Of a DNA stretch of 12,691 nucleotides, positions 7,084 to 12,691 are shown piece by piece. The notes under the pieces were generated by a model, which ran no database searches, was not told the origin of the DNA, and saw only the letters and a list, made by a program, of their open reading frames with translations. Numbering within the stretch: the stretch's first letter is position 1; each line of letters opens with the position of its first letter. Made by a program: the position numbers and the translations under genes. The DNA is from JAHHLP01 sp041609895 (GTDB lineage: Bacteria > Bacteroidota > Rhodothermia > Rhodothermales > JABDKH01), in contig JBFIPX010000084.1 in NCBI GenBank assembly GCA_041609895.1, forward strand, positions 1 to 12,691, in the 5' to 3' direction.

Positions 7084-7608
7084 ATGGGGATCGAGTCAGA
7101 CCTCCGTCGCACCCGGCAGATGTACGACGAAATGCACGGCGTACTCGGGCTCCCGCTTGAATCGCGAGATCGAGTGGTTCCGAGGATCTCCGCGTGGTCA
7201 CCTGTTCAGCAGATTGCGCACGTCTCAAAATCCAATCGCTGGATACTGTCATCGGTGGTCGCGATCCTTGCCGGCCGCAGAAAGGCCGAAACAAGAGGTT
7301 CGATCAAACCGATAGGTCGATTGGTGCTTCGGTCGGGATTGATACCACGCGGCGTGGGAAAAGCGCCGTCCGTGGCGCGACCGGACGACGTCATTTCGGC
7401 AGAACGCCTGACCGAAGATCTGAGGCAACAGCTTGGCAACATGGGTCAAATCGACGAGCATCTCGAAGCCGTGAAGAGTTCACGGCAAACCTTCGAGCAC
7501 CCATATTTCGGCCACCTCAATTCGAGGCAATGGATACGATTCGTGAGGGTGCACACAAATCACCACATGAAGATCGTCGGCGAGATCCTCAGCGCAGAGA
7601 ATCTGTGA
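7084..7608 (+). CDS. DUF1569 / DinB-fold four-helix protein
   Basis: This cytoplasmic protein of 174 residues has no signal or membrane segment. The C-terminal block HPYFGHLNSRQWIRFVRVH (139-157) followed by THNHH-like His residues (H157, H160, H161) and an N-terminal AHV (H46) match DUF1569, a branch of the DinB/YfiT four-helix-bundle superfamily with a His metal site. Some members are thiol transferases; no substrate can be assigned here. The frame is open upstream to 6997, inside the TRAP gene, but ATG 7084 with an AGG seven bases before it fits the family start. It begins 29 bp after the TRAP binding protein and its TGA overlaps the GTG of the hydrolase by four bases (GTGA), so the three genes form an apparent operon. 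Confidence 0.82.
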   Translation: MGIESDLRRTRQMYDEMHGVLGLPLESRDRVVPRISAWSPVQQIAHVSKSNRWILSSVVAILAGRRKAETRGSIKPIGRLVLRSGLIPRGVGKAPSVARPDDVISAERLTEDLRQQLGNMGQIDEHLEAVKSSRQTFEHPYFGHLNSRQWIRFVRVHTNHHMKIVGEILSAENL

Positions 7609-8222
7609 TAGAGCACAGTATTCCTACCACGCGTACCGCCAGATACTTTACAACCGGAGACCCTGGCTCCGCTCAGGCTTGGCTACTCATGCACGGATAC
7701 GGCGAACTGGCAACCGATCTGCTAGCAAATTTCGACCACGTTCAAGACTACTTTCTTGTTGCACCGGAAGGTCTGTCGCGATTCTACATCGATCGCCATC
7801 GCCGCGTCGGGGCTTCGTGGATGACTCGTGACAACCGGCTTGGCGAGATCAAGGACTATCAGGAATTCTTGAATCGGGTGTATGAGGATTCTCTTGCCGA
7901 TCGGAAATCAGTCAGCGCCCTGGGGTTCTCGCAGGGAGCGCACACGGCCTGCCGATGGGCATCAGTGGCGCCACGAGTTGAAAAGCTCGTGCTGTGGGGT
8001 TCGGGAGCGCCCGAGGACATACCGCCGGCCCGGTTCAGCAAAGCAATGAAAGATTGCCAAGTAACTCTGGTCGCCGGCACGAAGGACAGATTGTTTACGC
8101 CAGCGGACGCCGACAACGAGCAAAGACGCCTGGCCGCTATCGATATTGATGCCGAAGTGGTGAGTTACGATGGGGGCCACATGATACAACCGGACGTTCT
8201 GTACCGGGTCATGTCGGGCTAA
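7605..8222 (+). CDS. Alpha/beta hydrolase, carboxylesterase/phospholipase type
   Basis: This is a serine hydrolase of 205 residues, cytoplasmic since no signal is present. The oxyanion-hole motif HGYG (30-33), nucleophile elbow GFSQG with Ser109, acid Asp161 in GTKDRLF, and His192 in GGH complete the catalytic triad in canonical order and spacing. APEGLSRFY (53-61) and GASWMTRDNRLGEI (69-82) resemble small Bacteroidota-type esterases related to YpfH/YtpP carboxylesterases. The open frame runs back to 7194, but the part upstream lies inside the DUF1569 gene in another frame and has no family similarity. I therefore take GTG 7605, which overlaps the upstream stop as GTGA and indicates coupled translation. 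At the 3' end its TAA overlaps the stop codon of the opposing DUF2339 gene (8219-8222). The substrate is unknown. Confidence 0.88.
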   Translation: MIEHSIPTTRTARYFTTGDPGSAQAWLLMHGYGELATDLLANFDHVQDYFLVAPEGLSRFYIDRHRRVGASWMTRDNRLGEIKDYQEFLNRVYEDSLADRKSVSALGFSQGAHTACRWASVAPRVEKLVLWGSGAPEDIPPARFSKAMKDCQVTLVAGTKDRLFTPADADNEQRRLAAIDIDAEVVSYDGGHMIQPDVLYRVMSG

Positions 8223-10420
8223 GAACGATCGTCGTCAGAGCCCGTCGTCTGCTCCGCCGCCGCGCGGTGTGCGTCAGAGGGCCCGCGCCAGATGGCCGGG
8301 AATAGGTAGCTCGTTACTAACAGCAGGCCACCGAATCCGATAAACAACACGATTCTCCAAACGGGGTCCAGTTCCGACAGGTCGATCGCGAAGAGTTTCA
8401 GTACGACCACTGCCAGAGTGGCGAGTCCAGTCTGTCGAACAAGATCTCTGTCAGACCGCCAACCAACGACGATCAAGGAAATGGCGATGGCGCCCCAGGC
8501 TATGGATACGTACGCGTGCCCATCTTCCAGCGGCACCAGGTCCCGCCAAAACCATAGCAGGAAAGCAACGTAGGCGCCGAACCGATATGCGAGTGCCGCG
8601 GGTCGATCCCGTACGACTGCGGAGATTCCTGCTGCAATTACGATTACGGACAAGTCCGCCAGAGACGGACCGTTGACAAGTGGGGGTATCACGGCGGGCA
8701 TTTCTGTCGCGCGTTGGAGGAGCGCCATGGCAAGTGCTGCGAACAGGAAGTGGGCCGTGTACCGCAGCCATCGATCCTCGACGGTGTCGACCCAGACCAT
8801 CACCGCAGCCGCCTGTAGGCACAAGGCTATTAACCGCACCGAGCCGCTCGCGAACAGGCTTGACCACGCGAGCGCCAGCAGAAGCATCGCCACCACTCGA
8901 TACGCGCTTTTTGCAGAAGGCGCCCCGGTGGCGGTCGCCGCCGCAACGAGACCCCCTACAACGCCCAGATGTACGAGCACCTCTAGTCGGAAAACCGATG
9001 GATCCTCCGGAACGGTCGACAATCGCGCTGCGACCCAAAGGGCAACGATTCCAAAAAGAAGGTGACCCAGAAGTCGAAGGGGTGCGTCGCTCTGGACCCT
9101 CGTTACTATCAATATCGCACCCGCCTCCGCAGCTAACGCCAGTAGAGTTAGCGAGTCGTCCGTGAACACATCAAACCACGCGATCGCCAACAGGAGCGCC
9201 GCGGCAATTCCAAACCCTGAGAGTACCGCGTCGTCTTCTGACGTTCTCTTGAACAGATAAACGGCCCAGTAAGCGGTCGCAAATACTATCTCCAGCGCAC
9301 CCCAGACAACCGGTGTGACGTCCCACACCCCTCGCGAAAGGGCGAGTGCAACCAGGGGCGAAACGACGCTTAGCCACAAACCGGGCCGATCGACCAAGGT
9401 GCCCAGCCTGATAGCAAGATTCGGCACCGGCCAATTATCAGGATCCCGGCCGACAAGCATCTCCCGAACCGCCGGAAGAATTCCAAAGAGACCGAGGCAA
9501 AAGAGAACGCCGACCTGATAGACGACTTTGTCGGCGGTCGGCAAATAGCCGATATCCTGAATCTGCAACCAGACATGCGTAAGCACAGCCCACCCTCCGG
9601 CGACAACTACCAGCAGGAGCCATCGCCATCCACGTAACATGTAGATGGCTGCGGCGCTTGCACAGATCAAGCACGTGTAGAGAACAAGCCACAGAATGCC
9701 GGGTGCTCCTGTGAACAAAATAAAGGGAGTGCCAAGACCACCCGCCGTTGCGATGATAGCCAGTACGACATCGTCCTGTCGGATGGCGAGGGCGAATGAA
9801 ACGGTCGTGACCGCTACCGTAAGGCCAAACGCCACCTCGTACGGGAAAAGCGCATACAGCTGGTACCCAGAGAAGATCGTTACGTAAAACGTTGCGACCG
9901 CGCCCCCTAGTAAGACGCGGCTGAATCGCCTCCGCTGTTCCTGCACTTTGAACCCGCCGAGCATCAGGATCACGCCAAAGGCAAATCCAATTGCAATCCG
10001 AAACGGAGGTGTGATCCAGCCCCTGTCTATTCCAAACTTGAACATGAGGGCCAAGCCTACGAGTAGCAGACCGATTCCGAGCTTGCTGATGATGTCCTCG
10101 CTCCGAAGCGCGGATCGAACGGAATCCAGGCGCTCTTTGGACCATTCAGACCGCTCGTCTTTATGCTGCTTCTGTGGCGGCTTGGCTGCCCGATCAACCC
10201 CCGGCCCCATCACGGGCGGCACGATACGCTTCTCCGGTCCATCGGCCGCGGCGATCTGATTTACTTCGTCATCGACGCCCACGTCCAGGGACGACAGATC
10301 CCGCTGGGTCGACGTTGACCGAAGACCGGCTATTTCCTTTTCGAGATCGACGATCCTCGACTCGAGATCCGCGAGGCGCCGATGAAGATCGAGATCAGGC
10401 TTGTCGGATTCGGAGTTCAT
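8219..10420 (-). CDS. DUF2339 polytopic membrane protein
   Basis: This large integral membrane protein (733 residues) belongs to the DUF2339 family, for which I know no established biochemical function. The N-terminal 10-34 forms a short coiled coil (heptad Leu/Ile in RRLADLESRIVDLEKEIAGL). A charged, proline-containing cytoplasmic linker (about 60-105) follows, and then the family hallmark EDIISKLGIGLLLVGLALMF (108-127) with FGIDRGWI next. The remainder is about twenty hydrophobic segments, including the conserved ATAGGLGTPF (224-233). The C terminus is a short hydrophilic tail. The ATG is preceded by purine-rich GAAAG rather than a strong Shine-Dalgarno. It lies 88 bp downstream of dctM on the same strand, so read-through from the TRAP operon is possible. 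Its stop codon overlaps that of the hydrolase on the other strand. Confidence 0.88.
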   Translation of the reverse strand: MNSESDKPDLDLHRRLADLESRIVDLEKEIAGLRSTSTQRDLSSLDVGVDDEVNQIAAADGPEKRIVPPVMGPGVDRAAKPPQKQHKDERSEWSKERLDSVRSALRSEDIISKLGIGLLLVGLALMFKFGIDRGWITPPFRIAIGFAFGVILMLGGFKVQEQRRRFSRVLLGGAVATFYVTIFSGYQLYALFPYEVAFGLTVAVTTVSFALAIRQDDVVLAIIATAGGLGTPFILFTGAPGILWLVLYTCLICASAAAIYMLRGWRWLLLVVVAGGWAVLTHVWLQIQDIGYLPTADKVVYQVGVLFCLGLFGILPAVREMLVGRDPDNWPVPNLAIRLGTLVDRPGLWLSVVSPLVALALSRGVWDVTPVVWGALEIVFATAYWAVYLFKRTSEDDAVLSGFGIAAALLLAIAWFDVFTDDSLTLLALAAEAGAILIVTRVQSDAPLRLLGHLLFGIVALWVAARLSTVPEDPSVFRLEVLVHLGVVGGLVAAATATGAPSAKSAYRVVAMLLLALAWSSLFASGSVRLIALCLQAAAVMVWVDTVEDRWLRYTAHFLFAALAMALLQRATEMPAVIPPLVNGPSLADLSVIVIAAGISAVVRDRPAALAYRFGAYVAFLLWFWRDLVPLEDGHAYVSIAWGAIAISLIVVGWRSDRDLVRQTGLATLAVVVLKLFAIDLSELDPVWRIVLFIGFGGLLLVTSYLFPAIWRGPSDAHRAAAEQTTGSDDDRS

Positions 10421-10508
10421 CTTTCAGACGATTCCTTTGTTGACCGGAGTTATCGCCTCGCGTCTTCACTGCATGAACGGGCCGAGGCCGCTAACAGTAC
10501 ACATTGTG

Positions 10509-11828
10509 CTAGTACGCCCAGTTGACCAATTGCGGGAAGAGAACGATCAAGATCAGGCCTACAAGTTGGATTATGATGAATGGGACGACCCCTCGATAGA
10601 TCTGTTGCGTAGAAATTTCAGGGGGTGCCACTCCGCGAAGATAAAACAGCGCAAATCCGAAGGGAGGCGTCAGGAATGAGGTCTGCAAGTTCATTCCGAT
10701 CATGACGCCGAACCAAACGAGATCTATCCCCATAAACGCCGCAGCCGGAGCCAACAGCGGTATGATAATGAACGCGATCTCGAAGAAGTCGATAAAGAAA
10801 CCCAATACGAAGATGGCCAAATTCGCGACGAGGAGTAACCCAATGATACCGCCGGGAAGATTCGTCAGGATGCCTTCTATCCACAGGTCACCGTTCAGTC
10901 CGCGGAAAACCAGTGCAAAGGCTGTTGATCCGATCAACAGCATCATCACCATCGCGGTTAGTCGGGTCGTCTCCGCCATGGTCTCCTTCAGAGAATGCAA
11001 GGAAAGCCTACGGTTGGCGAGTGCGAGGAGGACGGCGCCGAGCGCTCCGAGTGCTCCTGCCTCGGTGGGTGTTGCGACGCCTGCGAAAATGCTGCCGAGA
11101 ACGATGAGTATCAGGGCGAGAGGAGGAAGCATCACAAAGGCCACGCGGCGAGCAAGGGCCAAACCCTTCGTGGTTCGCTCAGATTTGGGAAGACTGGGAG
11201 CTTTTTCCGGACTTACCAAAGCCACGCCCAGGGAATACAGCGCGTAGAGGCTGGCCAGGATGAGCCCCGGGACCAGAGCACCGATGAAGAGATCTCCGAC
11301 GGAAATGCCGAGCTGATCAGCAAGAACGACCAGGACTACACTTGGGGGAATGATCTGGCCCAGGGTTCCCGAAGCAGTAATTACACCGGCCGAAAGTTCA
11401 TGCGAATAGCCGTATCGCAACATGACAGGTAGCGATATCATACCCATTGCAACCACCGACGCACCGACCACGCCTGTGGCTGCGGCAAGAAGCGCACCCA
11501 CAAAGACGACGGCGATCGCCAACCCCCCGCGCATCGCCCCGAAAAGGACTCCTATTGTTGTTAGCAGGTCTTCGGCAAGGCGCGACTTCTCGAGCATCGC
11601 ACCCATGAAGATGAAGAACGGGACGGCGAGGAGTACGTAGTTGGACATGATGCCGAAGGTCCTTTCAGGCATAGCAAGCAGCAGGCCGAGGTCAAGGACA
11701 CCCATCTCAACACCTAGGAATGCGAACAAGAGAGCCGTTCCCCCAAGCGCAAAGGCCACCGGGTAGCCTGAGAAGATCAGGACCAGGGCGCCGACGAACA
11801 TCAGTGGACCCAGCCAATCACCGCTCAT
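10509..11828 (-). CDS. dctM: TRAP transporter large permease subunit
   Basis: This is the ion-coupled transmembrane subunit of the TRAP transporter (ion transporter superfamily), moving solute with Na+ across the inner membrane. Length (439 residues) is normal and the protein appears intact, with about 12 hydrophobic segments. Family blocks are SGYPVAFALGG (20-30), the first hairpin region TASGTLGQIIPPSVVLV (151-167), GVATPTEAGALGALGAV (250-266) and the second hairpin TPPFGFALFYLRGVAP (387-402). Each of the pseudo-symmetric halves thus keeps its Pro-rich re-entrant motif. The ATG overlaps the TGA of dctQ by four bases (ATGA), showing translational coupling. The cognate binding protein is presumably the TakP-like gene on the opposite strand, since it is the only one in view. 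Confidence 0.95.
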   Translation of the reverse strand: MSGDWLGPLMFVGALVLIFSGYPVAFALGGTALLFAFLGVEMGVLDLGLLLAMPERTFGIMSNYVLLAVPFFIFMGAMLEKSRLAEDLLTTIGVLFGAMRGGLAIAVVFVGALLAAATGVVGASVVAMGMISLPVMLRYGYSHELSAGVITASGTLGQIIPPSVVLVVLADQLGISVGDLFIGALVPGLILASLYALYSLGVALVSPEKAPSLPKSERTTKGLALARRVAFVMLPPLALILIVLGSIFAGVATPTEAGALGALGAVLLALANRRLSLHSLKETMAETTRLTAMVMMLLIGSTAFALVFRGLNGDLWIEGILTNLPGGIIGLLLVANLAIFVLGFFIDFFEIAFIIIPLLAPAAAFMGIDLVWFGVMIGMNLQTSFLTPPFGFALFYLRGVAPPEISTQQIYRGVVPFIIIQLVGLILIVLFPQLVNWAY

Positions 11829-12391
11829 AGGTGACCCGCCTCCGACAATCCGTTCGGCGCTTCATTTTCTCCAACTGCGTCGCGGATGATCGCGATCTGG
11901 CGGATCAGCATTGAAATGCCCTGCACGATCAGCAGTACGAAAGCGAGCGGTATTACCGTCTTGATCGGATATCTCGGCAGACCGCCAGGGTCGGGTGAGA
12001 TCTCCATTACCGCCCAAGAATTGCGTACGGCAGGCCACGATACGACCAGCATCAAAATGCAGAATGGGAAAAGAAAGAGGATCGTGCCCATGAGCGTGAC
12101 CCACGCTTGTCCTTTCTTCGATAGTCTCCCATAGAAGACATCGACCCGAACGTGGGCGTCGTGTTTAAGCGTGTAGGCGGCTCCGAGCAGGAACACAATT
12201 CCGAACAGATACCACTGAAGCTCGATATAGAAGTTTGAGCTTAGACCGAGACCTGTGTATCGGTCGAGGTATCGTGCTACGGCGTTAAAGCTTCCGATAA
12301 TCACCGCTCCAAACGTCAACCAGTACACGATGCGACCCGTGCGCTCGCTGAAGCGATCAATCGAAGATGCTACTCTCAACCAGAATTGCAT
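11825..12391 (-). CDS. dctQ: TRAP transporter small permease subunit
   Basis: This is the four-helix membrane subunit that pairs with DctM. Its 188 residues show four hydrophobic segments at about 21-41, 54-75, 95-118 and 143-168. Conserved blocks are ELQWYLFGIVFLLGAAYTL (57-75), the loop HDAHVRVDVFY (77-87) and SPDPGGLPRYPIKTVIPLAF (132-151). The PGGLPR-type loop is typical of the DctQ subgroup found with TakP-like binding proteins, which agrees with the binding protein seen in this window. The ATG at 12391 is preceded by GAGAGGGGACG, one of the best Shine-Dalgarno sequences in the window. It is first in the - strand unit dctQ-dctM-DUF2339, and its promoter should lie in the 165-bp divergent gap before 12557. 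Confidence 0.93.
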   Translation of the reverse strand: MQFWLRVASSIDRFSERTGRIVYWLTFGAVIIGSFNAVARYLDRYTGLGLSSNFYIELQWYLFGIVFLLGAAYTLKHDAHVRVDVFYGRLSKKGQAWVTLMGTILFLFPFCILMLVVSWPAVRNSWAVMEISPDPGGLPRYPIKTVIPLAFVLLIVQGISMLIRQIAIIRDAVGENEAPNGLSEAGHL

Positions 12392-12415
12392 CGTCCCCTC
12401 TCATTCATTCATGAT

Positions 12416-12449
12416 TTAAGGTACGTATCGTTAAGGCGACTTCGCTTAA
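12416..12449. promoter_or_regulatory. Possible regulator-binding cluster of TTAAG half-sites upstream of dctQ
   Basis: In the divergent gap, TTAAGG occurs at 12416-12421 and 12431-12436, with start points 15 bases apart. An inverted copy, CTTAA, sits at 12445-12449. The last two form an imperfect palindrome, TTAAGGCGA-CT-TCGCTTAA (one extra G in the left arm). The position next to the dctQ ribosome-binding site fits an operator or promoter-proximal site. I cannot identify -35/-10 boxes with confidence, and the rest of 12392-12556 shows nothing else I can name. Confidence 0.25.
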
Positions 12450-12556
12450 ACAAAGCTGTTCGCAGATGCCAGAGATTCAGACAGGCGCGTGCATGATTGC
12501 CGCGTTCTGTAAGTTTCGGAAATCGACGGTTTCCCAACGATCCGACTTCGAAGAAA

Positions 12557-12691
12557 ATGACCCACAGACGAATCATCACAACGGGCGCCATAGTGTGCCT
12601 CACGGCATTCGGGTCGGGCTGTCAGCAGGCAGCCGATTCCTCAGCCGACCCGGCACTGCGAGCCGACGAGATTGCCGCGGAGTACGTGGAC
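12557..12691 (+). CDS. Lipoprotein, 3'-truncated by the window end
   Basis: The ATG opens a frame that stays open for 45 codons to the last base. The first residues THRRIITTGAIVCL are a positively charged n-region plus a hydrophobic core, and FGSGC (18-22) is a lipobox, so Cys22 should be lipidated after signal peptidase II cleavage. The mature start is a polar QQAADSSADPALRADEIAAEY. This helical start resembles that of exported M19 membrane dipeptidases and other hydrolases, but too little is present to assign a family. A weak purine stretch (GAAGAAA) precedes the ATG. The gene diverges from dctQ. Confidence 0.7.
   Translation, partial: MTHRRIITTGAIVCLTAFGSGCQQAADSSADPALRADEIAAEYVD

Noticed and set aside
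7194..7604. Upstream extension of the hydrolase reading frame to 7194 (342 residues)
   Set aside because: The extra 137 residues are Arg/Thr-rich, overlap the DUF1569 gene in another frame and have no family similarity. The GTG at 7605 gives a full-length hydrolase with a GTGA overlap.
8680..9165. 161-residue + strand frame opposite DUF2339
   Set aside because: Pro/Arg-rich antisense shadow of a membrane-protein gene with no start signal or recognisable domain.
9438..10145. 235-residue - strand frame overlapping DUF2339 in another frame
   Set aside because: Composition is typical of an out-of-frame reading, and the DUF2339 frame explains the whole region.
12409..12603. 64-residue - strand frame upstream of dctQ
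   Set aside because: It overlaps the start of the divergent lipoprotein gene, has no Shine-Dalgarno and no recognisable features.

Overview
The window looks like a chromosomal segment of a free-living, Gram-negative-type bacterium with moderately high GC, carrying ordinary metabolic and transport genes. Four points suggest a Bacteroidota/Rhodothermota-like marine heterotroph: signal peptides ending AxA-Q, several lipoproteins, mostly weak Shine-Dalgarno sequences, and a phospholipase/esterase and DUF1569 of the kind common in that group. This taxonomic guess is inference from protein style only. I see no phage, IS, CRISPR, tRNA or rRNA.

Left part (1-4215, all + strand, exported or small proteins): a 5'-truncated PQQ-dependent sugar (sorbosone-type) dehydrogenase lipoprotein is translationally coupled by a TAATG overlap to an unrecognised secreted beta-rich protein with a CGCP motif. 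A small one-domain cupin follows. Then comes a 602-residue secreted protein made of four copies, three of them well conserved, of a domain I cannot assign to a named family.

Middle part (4355-8222): a TrmH/SpoU-type RNA 2'-O-methyltransferase on the - strand is divergent from a short-chain dehydrogenase on the + strand. After this on the + strand come a Tat-lipoprotein TRAP substrate-binding protein (TakP/2-oxo-acid-like), a DUF1569 DinB-fold protein and an alpha/beta hydrolase. The last three are tightly spaced (29 bp, then a 4-nt GTGA overlap).

Right part (8219-12391, - strand): dctQ and dctM, the two TRAP membrane subunits, overlap by 4 nt (ATGA) and are followed by a DUF2339 polytopic membrane protein. 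This - operon runs tail-to-tail into the + operon, and the two stop codons overlap. The complete TRAP transporter is therefore present but split between two convergent transcription units with accessory genes at the convergence point. A new lipoprotein gene begins at 12557 on the + strand and runs off the window.

The items most worth a second look are the tandem-repeat secreted protein, the CGCP partner of the PQQ dehydrogenase, and the split, overlapping TRAP locus. I found no convincing entirely new multi-gene system.
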